Assembly: GCA_019188255.1 (NCBI GenBank)
Contig: JAETXT010000007.1
Span: 62,001 to 126,000 of the forward strand
Direction of reading: 5' to 3'
DNA: 64,000 bases
Origin: Verticillium longisporum
Taxonomy: Eukaryota > Ascomycota > Sordariomycetes > Glomerellales > Plectosphaerellaceae
The notes under the pieces were generated by a model, which saw only the letters and a list, made by a program, of their open reading frames with translations, searched no databases and was not told the DNA's origin. Below are positions 23,902-36,650 of the stretch, one piece after another (the first letter of the stretch is position 1; each line of letters starts with the position of its first letter). A program made the position numbers and the translations under genes.

Positions 23902-24839
23902 TACTATTAGATCTTATATTAAGGATAGAAGTAGGCTTGATTTAGAAGCTAGCGCTTTCGAGCTCTATTTATTCCTTTTATATAAATATAGGCTCTCTAA
24001 GGTTAAGGGTATCGTTAATCTATATTCCGATTAATCTAAAGCTCTTTCTAGCTCTAATTAGAAGTAAATATAGATTATAGCCTATTAGAATAGCATTTAG
24101 GCGCTCTCTATAGTAATATTAATAGATTATAAATTAATAGAGACCTAACTTTATAATACTATAGAATAGCTTTATAATATAGAAGACGATTCTATTAAGG
24201 TATCTATACTATAGCTCCTTAGGAATATATAGGAGAACGTTATATAATAGATCTATAGCGCTCTAAGTATAAGCTTAATTAATATTATAGAGTATTAATT
24301 AATAGCTATATTATTATAATATTAAAGTAATTACTAGGATTAATCGTTAATTATAGTATATAATCGTAAGCGATTATATTAATAGGGTTATTTTCTCTTA
24401 ATTATTATATCCTTAAATTATTAATCTTAACTTCTTATATAAAGCTTAAGGGAGGCTTTTTATTTCTCTTATAAGCTAATACTTAAAGATCTTAATATTA
24501 GGAAATATAGATCTCCTAATTAATACGATTACTCTAGCTACTAGGAGTAAGTCGATTTCCTCTTAATTAGACTATTTAAATAGCTTCCTAGGGGTCATTA
24601 TTCTATTTTTATTATATAATTAAATAGCTAGGTTATACCCCTACTATTCCCTTTTAATAATAAATTAGCACTTAATCTATAAAGTCCTAGTTATATTACT
24701 CTTACGATCTATAAAAGCTATTTATAATAGATTTATAGTATTTATTAACTTCCTAGGTCTCCTATATCGTTATAGTAGAATTAGCTCTAAGTATTTAAAT
24801 AGTTCTAGGGTCTCTAGAGTTCGAACTATTATTATCTCC
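23902..24839. other. RIP-degraded retroelement interior
   Basis: AT-rich, stop-filled sequence to the right of the Pot2-like copy. It probably belongs to the minus-strand retroelement relic that follows. No domain is recognised with confidence. Confidence 0.4.
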
Positions 24840-25260
24840 CTAGTCTATTAATCTAGCGATCTATTATATAGCTTAATATATATTCCTCTAAACTCTATTA
24901 GGCTATTAACTATTTCGATTATAATTACTATATTAGAAACTAATATAATCTTATAAGGATTAGTCTATTTCTCCTATTCTTAGAATATAAGAATATCGCT
25001 TCCTAGTTCTAGCGACCTTAATAATAACTATTTAATATCTAATCTATTATAAATATTAAGAGTATTATTAACCTTCCGTTTAGCGATTATTTATCGAAGC
25101 TCTACTATTACCTTATTAATTACTTTAATATACTCCGTCTAGGTCGTAATAGGCGCTAAGTTAATAGTAATCCTAGGCATTACTCTAAATATATATAGTA
25201 TAGGTATTAATCTATTAGGCTTAGTAATATCGTTTATTACTTTTATAGTTCCTTAAAATA
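24840..25260 (-). pseudogene. Relic of a second retroelement polyprotein, opposite orientation
   Basis: Read on the minus strand, the segment resembles the stretch that ends the integrase region of a common ascomycete retroelement polyprotein. It reads KVINDITKPNRLIPILYIFR, then later KRKVNNTLNIYNRLD and LELGSDILIF, with stops at former Gln or Trp codons. Because it runs opposite to the 18.5-21.2 kb relic, it must come from a different insertion. The exact family (a Copia-type with integrase before RT is likely) is an inference from memory of such proteins. Confidence 0.45.
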
Positions 25261-28200
25261 GTAATTCTAGGCTTATATTATAAGATTTTACTTTTAAGAT
25301 CTTATATATTCTATATATTAGCTTATAATAGCTCTTAACCTTATTAATTAATTAATAGGCCTCTATAAGGATCTAATAATAAATTATATTTAAGAAGTAT
25401 ACTTCTACCCTAAACTCTATAGAAGTAAAGTTTATTCTAGTATTAATAATTATAATATCTAGAAGCCTAAGATATATATCTAATTAATACCTCTTAAGGG
25501 CTTCCTATATTATATAAGCTATAAAATTAGGAATAAAAGTTATAGATTAGAATCCTATATTTATATTAATTATATAAAGAATAGGCTTTCTATTTAAGTA
25601 TATAATATTAATTAAAATCTTATAATTAAAATCGATATTTAATTTTAAAGTAAATTTAAAGTATTATAGAGACTTCCCTTTAATTTAATAATAATAATAG
25701 AAGCGGTTTATCAGCTCTAGAGTATCCCGATTTATGTTATAGTCTACTCTTTAGAATAGATTTTATAGCTTCTCTATAAATAAATAATTAAACTATTTAT
25801 AAATATATTAAAGCTCTATTTCTATTAGAAACGCTATTCTATTATTCTCTATCCCTATTATATATATAATCCTAGAGCTAATATAGGTCTTCGTATCTAG
25901 GAAGAACTATAAATAGCCCTATTTATAAAAAATAGGTATATACTCCTAGAGCTCCCCGATATACTTTACTAGCTTATTACGAATATTATTTAAATAGATT
26001 CTAAGATCGTCTATATCCTTAATATAAAGTAGGAATAGAGTATTTATTAGGATAATATAGAATATAATTCTCCTAATTAATATTAGAATAATAATCTCCT
26101 TTATTATAGATATAGGGTTTCTTATTCCGAATCTTATTCTAGCCCCTATTCCCTATTTATTAATTATTAGGCTTAGTATTAAGGCTATTAGAGCCTTTAT
26201 CTATAAAGCTCTTATTATTAAAACTAATATTATATTTATATTAAGGTTAATACTATATTATATAGAAGTACTATTAATCTAATATTAAATAAAAGAGTTA
26301 CTCTATTAGAGCTATTATTTTAGCTTTTAGACTATTCCCCTTAATTCTATATTAGAATAACTTATTTACTAGGAAGTATATAATATAAATATTTATTAAT
26401 TTACTCTTAGGATTAGATTTATAGGTATTATTTACTCTTAGCTTATTAGAAATAAGATTATCTAATTCCGAGCTCTTAATAGGTTCTATTATTATTAAAA
26501 ACTAATAATATCCCTTCTATTAATCCCTATATACTTTCTATATATATTTCTATTACTCTTTCGAGCATTATTACTCCTTAAGAGAGTACTTCGTCGATCT
26601 ATAGTCTAGTTTAGAGTATATCTAGTATTTACGAATTCTAGATAGTTAACGATTATTAGTTCTATATACCGACTACTTTCTACGATCTCCCCTTCTACTA
26701 GCTTAGCGATATCCGCTCTTATAATATCTATTAATATAGAAGTGCTTAAGTATTCTAGTATTCTCCTCTACCTTTAATATATTCTTAAGCTATATAGATA
26801 ATATATTAAAAGATTATTCTAATCTTATTAATATAATCTTTAGCTCTAGGATACTTTAAATTACTTTTAGAGTATTTATATAAAGATAAATCTCTTCCTT
26901 AAACGTAAAACTAAATATTCTCTAATATTATTAAAGCCTATCTAGAAGGATTTAGAGAACTTCTATTTATAGCTTTTCTATATTATTAGCTTCTATTATT
27001 ATAGAGTAGAACGTTATTAAGCTCTAATCTATATAATATTATATTCTATTAATCTCTAAATCGAATTATTATTTAATTATTAAATATATTTAATAGAGTC
27101 CTATAACTATTCTAGTTTATATATTCTAGGAAGAAAGTTTATATATACTTTAAAAGTATATTTAAGAAGAATATATAAAGCTATATATAGCGGATTTATA
27201 ATAGTTTATAAATATCTATAAAGATATATATTTTATTATTAAGGATATTATAAATCTTCTTAGAATAATTATTCTCTTTATTCTAGAATAATACGAATTA
27301 TTTAATTATAGTTTTATCGATTAATAAATTTATTAATTTATATAATAATAGAATATAGTATTAAGCTAATAGATTCTAAGTAATATTTAAGGGTAAAATC
27401 CTATTTCTTTATAATTAAAGTATAATCTCTTATTACTTAGATTATTTATTCTATTAATTAAATAACCTTAGAATTAGGGGCTATTAGGGATCTATCTTCC
27501 CTATTTATAGTTTTCGGATTTAGGATAGCTAAATATTCTTTATAGATTATTATTTATTATCCTACTAATCTCTCTATTCCTCTATTCTTTAAAGTACTAA
27601 ATCCTAATTAATAATAATCGACTCTATTATATTAAGTATTTCCTCCTATAAAAGTATTAATATTAATCTCTTTAACGTTTTAGTATTTATTATTCCTAGA
27701 AGAGGGATTCTATACTCTATTAGATATACCTTTAGTGCTCGAGTAATCGTTATATTATAGGAGTTAAAGTCCTCTTTAGTCTAGCCTTAGAAGTCTTCGA
27801 TAAACGCTTCTAAGAGGTAAACTCCCTTTATAGTCCTATATATATTTATTATTTTAAGGATCTAGGCGCTCTTAAGATCTATAGATACTAAATCTAGTAA
27901 TCTAGGGAACTATAATTCTATTCTATTAACGATGAAGTTAATATTAAGACCCTTCCTAACCTTCTATATTAAGCATAATATACTAAATTCTTCTAGAATA
28001 TTATTAAACTCCTATTATATCTTTTTAGCGCTCTCTAGCTCTATTATAGAGCTATTATTATAATTTAAGGAGCTTATTATTATTAATTTTTATTAAAGCT
28101 TTACTATAGCTAATTAACTATTCTATAGAGCTTCGTTTATTAAGGTTAATAGCTAATAATATAGCCTAGGTAGTAATCTTAAATATAGGAGTCCTAAGAT

Positions 28201-29200
28201 ACTCGAAGTAGATAGTACTCCTATAGATTATATAATAGAGGGTTTCTCTATTACTAAGCTCTTATAAGAGTCCTAAAATATTTAAAGTAAATAGTACTCT
28301 TACGATTACTTATAAAGCGTAATCGATAAGCTTATATATAGTAAATTTACTATTTATAGGATCGATCTTAACTTCTCTAGCTCTAGCTATTCTATATTAT
28401 ATTAAATATAATACTAATTAATATTAAGAGGGCTTTATTATTTATATAAACCCTAATTTATTACTTTAGCTATACCTAAGAGCTTTAAATAGATAGAGTA
28501 GGTAATATAAGATTTATAATAATTATTAATATTATCTCTCTAAATTACTACTATTTATATAAATTAGATATACTTATTTAATTTATTAATTATATAAGCT
28601 ATAAATTATATACTCCTAAGAGCTATAAATCCTAGCTCTAGTAATTATTATATTAGTAAATCCTATATAGTAATTACTAACCTAGGTAATCCTCTAATAT
28701 TAGTTTAATAGATAAGGATTTAATATTAAAGATAGTTAATTTAAAGATAAATTCGAAATATTAAGGAAGAAGAATACTAGTTATCTTTACTTTTACTATT
28801 TATAAAGGCCTATTATATAAAATAAATTAATAATTAAAAAAGTATTAATTAATATATAGAATAGCTCTTAATTAGGGGAATAGAATTTATAAGAATATAG
28901 AGATCGTTAATATCTACTATATATTTAGACATCTTCTTTTTAAGCTAGCTATTAAGCTTATATAATTAAAAATAATTATTAAAATAATCGTCCTTAATAA
29001 TATAAAGCTTAAGAATTTAATTTAAAAGGAGTTATAACTTTTAGCTAGAAGAATTTATAATAGTATTATTAATAGTTATATTTTAAATAAGAAGAAGGAA
29101 GAATATAGAAGGTATAATAGCTTTTATTACTTTTAAGAATAGAATAAGAAAGGAGTAACGATTAAAGTAATACTATTTAATTTAATTACTTAATTTAATA
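25261..29200. other. RIP-degraded retroelement interior, probably minus-strand
   Basis: Stop-filled AT-rich DNA upstream (in minus sense) of the integrase-like relic. It probably holds gag and integrase core remains of the same element. No specific motif is recognised. Confidence 0.35.
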
Positions 29201-31863
29201 ACTTCTTAATAGATTTATTTACCCCCCCCCCTTTATTCTTAGCTAGGATAATAATTTATTATTAAATTACTTAGAATTAATAAGCTTCTTAATAGAATAA
29301 TTGACTTTATAATCTATTATTATAAGAAAGAAAAGGAACCTTCGCTTTAATTAAAGAATCCCCTCTCTCTCTTATATATAAATATTAAACCTATAGACCT
29401 CCTCTATTTATTTCTTAAATACTCTTCTTATTTATAAATAACTTAATTAAAATAATAATATAATCTATTATTCTATTCTCTAAATACTATTCTTTTATTC
29501 TTTCTTATTATTATAACCTCTCTCCTCCTTCTATTTTCTTCTTTTTATTTATAATATATTCTATATTTTTCCTTTTTACTTATTTTTAATATAATTCCCC
29601 TAATTATTTATAAAGATATCTAAAAGTAATTATATATTATATAAAGATAATATTTATAAGAATCGCCCTATTATTCTAATAATTATAAAGACCGACCCCT
29701 TTAATTTACTTAGAACTCCTATACTATAAACCGATTAGGAAGTACTCTTCCTTATTTCTCTTAATTAATTAAAGCCTATATTTATCTCGATAATAATAGC
29801 TCCCTCGGATAAACCTATATCCTATTTAGAAAATAAATAATTCCGAATTAATTATAATATATTTAATTATTTTAATATTATATTTAGAAAGGTATATATC
29901 GCTTCCTTTAAAGGGAATTAATTTAATTAATATATTAATTAGGCTTTATAAAAATACTTAATATTAAATAAATAGAAGTAATAGAAAATAAGAATAGGCT
30001 AGAAATATATCTTAGGAGTTTAATTATCTTATTAAACGAGGCCTAATAATAGTACTATTCGATTACTCCTTTATAAATCTTATAATCTATATAAAGTACT
30101 TTATACTTCTTTATTCCCTAATTAGATTAACCTTTTAAAGAAGCTTACTACCTCTATTTCTAATTTATATCTTAAAGGAATTATATTAATAAGGGTTAAT
30201 AAATACTTCCCTCCTAATAATTAAAGTAGGGATATAGCTAGCTAGGAAGATAAATCTTATTTAGTTTTAATATATAATAATATAGAAAAGAATATATAGC
30301 TCTCTATTTAGGAGATAGTTATTAGTCTTAAAATACTTATAAAGCCTTAATTAAAATAATTACTATATTAAGTCCCTAATTCTAATACTTTATAAATAAA
30401 GGGCTATAATAATAGTATTCTAATAAGCTAAGAAATAATAGATATATTCTAGGAAGCCTACTTTATAGCGACCTTTATTAATATTAGCGAAAATTATTAG
30501 ATTCTCTTAATTATTAATTAATAGATATAGTAATCCTTTATTATTAATAATTACTTCGGGGGTATAGCTAAGAAGGAAATTATTTAAATTATAACCTATT
30601 TAGAGGAATTTTATAAATTTAATAGTACTTCGGATACCCTAATTAAGGCTTTATATTTATAGTTTAATATCCTCTAATCCCCTTAATAGCGGGATATATA
30701 CTCTTATAGACTCTATATACTTAATTTAGCTTACTTAGTCTTCCTCGAAGAGCTATTTAATATAAGGATATTAGCTATATATATAAACGATAATATATAT
30801 AATAAAGCTAATTATAATAATTACCTTTATTACTATTAGAAGACTTAAATAGATAAATAATTTAGTCTAAGCTAGGCTAATTCGCTTATATATTATTTAA
30901 AGCTTAAATTAGTAATAGGCGATATTATAAACGATAAGGCTACCCTCTAGGGAATTTATAGGGTAAATATACTCGCTAGTCCTAAATAGGAGGAATTCGA
31001 GGAGATAAATAAAGCTATTATCCTCTTTAAGAAGATATTAATCTAAGATATATAGTAAAAGTAGCCTAGTCCTTTATAAGAAGTCGAGAGCTCCTTAGAA
31101 TTAATAGGACTTAGGGACTCTAAGGCCGAAAATACTATTAATATACTTAATAGGATATTATAATTACGAGTTAACCTTCGTAGTTTATTTAATCTAGCTA
31201 TATTAATTAAATTATATAAGAGGAATCGAGTTATTATACTTATAGGAAGTATTATAATTACGAAGCCCTTTATAAAACGCCTAAGCTTAAGCTATAGCTT
31301 AACTCTACCTATCTCGCTAAAGGAGAAGACCCTAAGCGCTCTAAATACCCTAGCTAGGTCTAATTAGAGTAATCCGAGTCTAAATTTATATATTATCCTC
31401 GACCTTATAGAGCTAGACCCTCAGCTAGGATATCCTCTATTAGCGTACTCGAGGGTAGAATAAGTAAGCTAATATATAGATCCTTATATTATAACTATTA
31501 TAAATACTATTATTATAGAGATTATATTATATATACCTTTATAGTATCTAGGCTAGGAGGGATAGCCTTAATATTATACTAATTTAGAATAGGATAGAGT
31601 ATAATAGAGGGCTATTACTAAAGTAGCTTAGGCTTAGCTTAATATTAAAGAGCCCCTATAGAGGCTAGGCCTTTATAGGCGCCCTAGATAATCGGATTTA
31701 GGGAATTAAAGGCTAATTCTAGGATATTTATATATATTATAATTACTTTCTTTCCTTTATTTATAGCTTTAGGGACTCGCTTAGTTCTAATTAGGAGAAC
31801 TTGCCTATCTTCTTAAAGAAAGGAGGTCCTAATCTTAAGAGATAAGGACTCCTTTAGGGATAA
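29201..31863 (+). other. RIP-degraded interior next to the 3' LTR, possible gag relic
   Basis: AT-rich and stop-filled. Around 31.49-31.54 kb a plus-strand frame reads YYNYYKYYYYRDY. This could be a former zinc knuckle whose Cys and His codons became Tyr by RIP, but the spacing is not exact, so this is only a suggestion. Confidence 0.3.
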
Positions 31864-32072
31864 TTGAAACTAGGTAGAGTAGAAAGGTATAGCTTAGCGA
31901 TAAAGTAATAAAGAATAGCTAATTAGGGAAATGGATATTAGCTAGACTCGTTATAAGGACCCCTAAGGGATATATATTATTAATCTAATATTATATATTT
32001 AAGGACCTATCTTTTTCTTAAATAACTACTTTATTACCCTAATTAGTTAAGGTTATTATTAGCTCTACTTTA
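31864..32072 (+). repeat. 3' LTR (209 bp)
   Basis: Begins TGAAACTAGGTAGAGTAGAA and matches 13526-13732 along its length, with mainly transition differences. It is followed by ATAC, the same four bases that precede the 5' LTR. Confidence 0.8.
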
Positions 32073-32084
32073 ATACTTTTAGAA

Positions 32085-32479
32085 CTAGGTCTCTAAGGTA
32101 GGTAGATAGGTTAGGTATATACCTAAATTGCTTTAGGAATCTAGCTCTTTAGGGCATATACTAAGTATATTCTAAGTATATACTTAACTTACCTTAGGAA
32201 TCTAGCTCTCTAGGGCATATAGTAGGTATATACTAGGTATATACTAGGCATATACTAGGCATATACTAGGTATATACTAGGCATATACTAGGTATATACC
32301 TTACTTACCTTAGGAATCTAGCTCTCTAGGGTATATACTAGGTATATACTAGGTATATACCTTACTTACCTTAGGAATCCAGCTCTATAGGGCATATACT
32401 AGGCATATACTAGGCATATACCTTACTTACCTTAGGAATCCAGCTCTCTAGGGCATATACTAGGCATATACCAGGCATA
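32085..32479. repeat. Minisatellite arm, right part of copy B
   Basis: Units of the same ~50 bp repeat as in copy A in the opposite orientation (GGCATATACTAGG, CCTTACTTACCTTAGGAATC, AGCTCTCTAGGG), interrupted at 32478 by the second Pot2-like element. The right part of copy B has more units than copy A. Confidence 0.75.
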
Positions 32480-34338
32480 ACGTAATCCACAAGCGAGTGG
32501 TTCACCCATGCGAGTGGTTCACTTCACCCCGACCCGACAAACATTCCGAGGAAAACCTCAACCCAAACGCCGTAAATCAATTAAAATCACTCCTCCTCGT
32601 CTTTTGCAGACGATGAGATAGCTACCTGACAAGTTCTCGCGTTGTGGCCGGTCTTCCCGCATACGCTACAGCATCGTTTCTTCGGCTGGGACCACGACGC
32701 GGGACCCGGGTTCTGCAGCGTTTCCTCTTTTATCTGGATATCTACTTCCTTCTGAGCAATCTTGTCCTGTCCCTCGCCTACAGCCATGCTTCCTCCTTCC
32801 CGGAGACGTAGCTTTTTGGCCCTCCGGCGTCGGCTTAGTGTAGCATTTTCCTCTCGAAGGATCATAACCTCTGACTTCAAAAGAGCGATCTGGTGCATAA
32901 CACCCCGCGTCCCCTTCGCAAGATAGTCAACAGCATCTAAAATTGACGTTGGGGAGCTTCCCTGGTGGCGTGAGATTCGCCCTTTGATGAAGTCAGTCTG
33001 GGAACCTGCCTCGAGCAGGTTAGTGGGCGTCTTAGAGACCCAAGAATCACGCTCCCCGTGGGACGTCCCCGGAGGCGTCGTCGTCCTCAACCTCACATCC
33101 AGCTTTGACAGGACTGTTTCCGGGTTATGGGGGACAAGCCCCGCTCCTCGAAAGCCTCCCTGGATGTTTTTCTGTCATTGCTTGCTGAAATGCAGCCGAA
33201 AACGCCGGGAAGAAGTCCTCTTTGCTGATGTGCGTTGTACCCGCCCTCATCCTATCCTCGATTTGCCGACCGTATGCTTTCTTTAGTGGGCCAAAACACC
33301 CAACATCGAGAGGCTGGAGTAGATGTGACGAATGAGGAGGCATACAGAGTGTGATGATGTTGTTCTCCTTGCAGTAGAGTTCGAAGTCGACCGAGTGGTG
33401 ACTTTCGTGGCCATCCAGGATCAGTAGGCGATAACCGCCCGAAGTACGGGACTTTGTATGCCTGTCAAAATGCCGAATCCATTCCAGACCAATATCATTC
33501 GTCGTCCAGCCGTTTGGAGATGTTGCGATTCTCCAGTCGCGAGAAATCGCGTCGTCCTGGTACCAGCTCGAGAGGTGGTACTTGCCCGAAACCACGATGA
33601 ACGGCGGGACGGAGAAACCCAACGCGCCAACGCCCTGGATCACCGTAACCCATTCCCGGTTGCCTGGCTGCCTCATCTTCACATTGGACCGTCTTTCCGA
33701 ACTGGTCACGACCATTCCGTTGGCGATAACGCCCATCTGGAAGCCGGTCTCGTCAAAGTTGTACATGTCAGCCTCTTGGATGCCGTACTTGGCGATCATG
33801 TTATGCACGAGGCGGAACCACGCGTTTATCGCGTCCGGATCTTCGCATTGGGCCCTCTTGTAGTCGTACTTGCGAAAGAAACGCGTCCGGAGCTCTGGTT
33901 GCCGTTTGACGAAGTTTGCGGCCCAGTTCTTCCCGACGCGTGGCGCGTCACGGTCGGCAAGCAGGCGATTCGCCATATCTCCGACCTCACCCAACCGGGG
34001 AGGGTAAGATCGCGCATCTAGGTCAAGGATATATTCGACAATAGTTTTCTCTTCTAGTACTGTTAATTTGGCAGAATTGGGCGGGCTTTCGCGTCGGGAG
34101 GGTTTGCCCTTCTGGCGTCGGAGGAGCGTCGTTAAGGGGACGGTGTAGATCCTCGCAGCACTCCGGGCGCTTAGGTTCGGGTCATTGTCCATAGCTTGGA
34201 TAGCAAGGAATAATTGACCTTCTTTTGAAAGAGTCTCCATCGCGGGCGGAGGTGGAATCTGTAGAATTCAGGTGTAGGTCGTGGGCCCGGGCGAAGTGAA
34301 CCACTCGCTTGGGTGAACCACTCGCTTGTGGATTACGT
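32480..34338 (-). mobile_element. Pot2/Fot1-like transposon, copy 2 (inverted)
   Basis: 1859 bp, TA on both sides (32478-32479 and 34339-34340), same TIRs as copy 1 in inverted orientation. It is inserted in the minisatellite arm of the second inverted-repeat element. By eye it differs from copy 1 only in one homopolymer length. Confidence 0.95.
32587..34240 (-). pseudogene. Pogo/Fot1-family transposase, copy 2, one frameshift
   Basis: Same protein as in copy 1: HTH/CENP-B-type DNA binding, Asp-rich catalytic core and CCHC zinc knuckle. It has the A-run break (five T on the plus strand at 33167-33171). At the second site it has five A (32813-32817, as T), so the C-terminal 169 codons read without interruption (33096-32587). 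It is therefore the copy nearest to an intact reading frame at its 3' end. Confidence 0.85.
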
Positions 34339-34525
34339 TATACCTAGTATATATTTATATATATATCTTAAACACCCTTAATTCTTAATATATTAATATT
34401 TTAAATTATACTATATATACTGCATAGGGCCCGTGCACCTTGAGTTGTGCATGCTATTACCCCCCGAGGTTTCTCCGGATTGGGGGGGATGAACTTGAGT
34501 CACCACCCTGTCAGCTGCAACCCGC

Positions 34526-34549
34526 ACTTTGTCAGATCCCGTCTCAGTG
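34526..34549. repeat. 24 bp flank repeat, right copy
   Basis: ACTTTGTC followed by 16 bases ending CTCAGTG. It is identical to 13122-13145 between copies A and B. It marks the unit that was duplicated in tandem together with the inverted-repeat element. Confidence 0.75.
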
Positions 34550-35016
34550 CCCCGTGCCTCGGTCGGGCTTCCTGACTCGCGAGTCCGAAGACCCCTGTCG
34601 AGGGGCTTCGTTGTCCAAAAAGGGATTTTGGCGCATCAAATGGTCGATACTTTCTGCTCACGCCTCATACCAAGACCAGGTTATTAAGAAGAGGTCCGGA
34701 GAAAACTCCGGGCCACGACTTCATGCAGGTCCGGATGAACTAGAGCACATCAGAGGGAGATTAGTGGATGCTCTGCAGGACGCGTAATTACAGCTGCAAA
34801 AGATATAACGTCCTAGCCATGCATGTCATGTTGCTCGTAATTAATTTTTAAAAGTCTTGCCCTTCTCCAAGACCGATTTATCTCACCATACCCTGTTTTC
34901 CACGTGACGGTTGTCTGCGTTCAAAGGTGGAAGGATTGCCTTTGCCAGTTTCTCAACCCAGCCGCCACGCGACAACACGGAGTATTTCCACCTGGCCGAC
35001 CACAGAGTAGTCCACC
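34550..35016. other. Promoter region of the FAD-linked oxidase
   Basis: Normal-composition DNA between the transposon island and the oxidase start. No coding exon is convincing; an open frame at 34440-34787 begins inside the transposon end and lacks any recognisable domain. Confidence 0.45.
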
Positions 35017-36650
35017 ATGAAGATCTCTGCCGCGGCCATCATCTCGGCGCTGGCTCTCGAGGGAGCTTCAGCCGCTGCTGTCAACGGCCCCCGATGCCAC
35101 TGCGTATGACGGATCCACGTCCGGCTGGTCCACACCAGCAAAGCTTTGTCCGCATCATTTTGCTGACCAGAGTACCAGTGCACTGCTCTCTCCAAGACCG
35201 AAGGGCTTGAGGGTAAGGTATGGTCACCGGATGAGCAGCGTTACGATGAGCGCCTGACTCAATACTACTCTGCGAACGCCGCCCAAGCCCCCTGGTGCAT
35301 GGTCTTCCCGGAGTCTGCCGAGGATGTCTCCAAGATCGTCAAGGTTTTCAACCAGCACCAATGCCCATTCGGCATGCGTTCCGGTGCCCACTCGGCCTTC
35401 AAGGGTGCCAATGGCATCAAGGATGGTGTCACTGTTGACTTTGGTATGTCTTCCTTCTGTTGAGACTTGGTTCTGGCCACCCTTCTGATCTCAGCTCTCG
35501 TGAAGGCAACCTGAGCTCTACGACCTACGACAAAGCCTCCGAAATCGCCTCTGTAGGGCCTGGATCAGACTGGGGCAAAGTTTACAAGACTCTTGCGACA
35601 GAGAATGTTGTCGGCGTAGGCGGTCGCGCCGACGTCGTCGGTGTTGGCGGCTTTACTACTGGTGGTGGCTACTCGTTCCACACAGGTGTTCGAGGCTTCG
35701 CCTGTGACAACGTGGAGAACTTTGAGGTCGTCGTCGGCGATGGCTCAATCGTCAATGCCAATGCCAAGGAGAACACCGATCTGTGGAAGGCTCTCAAGGG
35801 TGGCTCTGGCAACTTCGGCTTCGTCACAAGGCTAGACATCAAGGTCTGGCCCTCGGCCCAGATCTACGCCAGTCTCAACGGCTACGCCCAAGAGCACCGA
35901 TTTGAGGCCATGAAGGCCTACTACAACTTTGTTCTTGTGCAGGACCTGGAGCCCGAGAGTCAGGTGATCTACGCTCAGACGTACGACAAGATTGGCTACG
36001 GTGTCGGTGGCATTCTCAGCAACATCAACGCCAATATCTCTTCGGCCTTTGATGAGTTCCTCGCCATTGAAGCTCTCTACAGCATCCCTGTCACTGGCCC
36101 CGCCCATGAGGTTGTGCCTGTTTTCACTGGCCCCACGCCTTTGGGTCTTTTCGCCAACTGGCAGACCGGCATGGTCGCTCACGACGAAAACATGATGAGG
36201 ACCATGGACGAGATCTTCCACGCTCACATCGACAAGATGAAGGCGGCAGCCCCTGATGCTGACTTTGAGATGATCTTCCAGTGGCAGCCTGTCACTCAGG
36301 GTATCGTCAATGTCATGGAGAAGCGTGGTGGTAACTCCCTCGGTCTTGAGCATGTTGTTAAGGACGGTCCTGTCATTATGTACAACATTGTTTTCACTGT
36401 CGACACTGCCGCCAACCAGGAGATCGTTCTTCCCATCGCCCTCGAGATGAACAAGGCTATTCAGGCTGCTGCCGACGGTCTCGGCCTCAACAAGCATTGG
36501 CAGTTCCTCAACTACGCCCACTCAAGCCAGGACCCCATTTCTCACTACGGCGCTGAGAACATTGCCCACATGAAGGCGGTGTCCTCCAAGTACGACCCCA
36601 ACCAAGTCTTCCAGAAGTTGCGCCAGACCGGTTTCCACCTTCCGGCGTAA
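35017..36650 (+). CDS. Secreted FAD-linked oxidase, berberine-bridge-enzyme family
   Basis: Oxidises small organic substrates with a covalently bound FAD; the substrate cannot be told from sequence. Proposed exons 35017-35103, 35173-35443 and 35506-36650 give 500 residues. Residues 1-20 (MKISAAAIISALALEGASAA) look like a signal peptide, so the enzyme is probably secreted. The FAD-binding domain follows: APWCMVFPESAEDVSKIVK, then FGMRSGAHSAFKGA, where the His is the expected site of flavin attachment. Next come GGFTTGGGYSFHTGVRGFAC and a substrate domain. The end (PNQVFQKLRQTGFHLP) fits the family's C terminus. The first intron is the weakest point: it uses GTATGA...CAGAG, with a stop codon if read through. 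The gene is the first one right of the transposon island. Confidence 0.88.

Larger units (their letters stand above)
13526..32072 (+). mobile_element. LTR retrotransposon block, RIP-degraded and probably itself nested
   Basis: Two direct repeats, 13526-13732 and 31864-32072, start with TG and end with TA (RIP of the usual CA). They are flanked by ATAC on both outer sides (13522-13525 and 32073-32076). The distance, 18.5 kb including a 1.86 kb DNA transposon, is long for one element. The interior holds coding relics in both orientations, so at least one other retroelement seems to have inserted inside. All reading frames are riddled with TAA and TAG stops that derive from CAA and CAG. Confidence 0.75.
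13146..34525. mobile_element. Inverted-repeat element, copy B, split by later insertions
   Basis: Second copy of the 700 bp element. Its left part (13146-13525) and right part (32077-32479 plus 34341-34525) match copy A end to end, including the stretch with CTTAAACACCCTTAATTC before the right terminus. Everything between is later insertion: the LTR retrotransposon block and one Pot2-like element. The flank after its right end (ACTTTGTC plus 16 more bases to 34549) is the same as after copy A (to 13145). This shows a tandem duplication rather than a second independent insertion. Confidence 0.75.
12414..34549. mobile_element. Nested, RIP-mutated transposon island (overview)
   Basis: A 22 kb block of strongly AT-rich DNA with almost no TG or CA dinucleotides and very many TA dinucleotides, while CG persists. 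That is the mark of repeat-induced point mutation acting on CpA. Layers readable from the sequence: a 700 bp inverted-repeat element; a tandem duplicate of it; an LTR-bounded retrotransposon block inside the duplicate (13526-32072); and two unmutated Pot2-like transposons (22044-23901 and 32480-34338). Host DNA of normal composition resumes on both sides. No host gene is seen inside. Confidence 0.9.

Noticed and set aside
33458..34021. 187-codon open frame antisense to the transposase (also in copies 1 and 3)
   Set aside because: It is the complement of the transposase catalytic region and repeats only because the element repeats.
34440..34787. 115-codon open frame at the right edge of the island
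   Set aside because: It begins inside the inverted-repeat terminus and continues into unique DNA without any domain; likely chance.
35832..36521. 229-codon open frame on the minus strand
   Set aside because: Antisense to the FAD-linked oxidase, whose motifs are clear on the plus strand.
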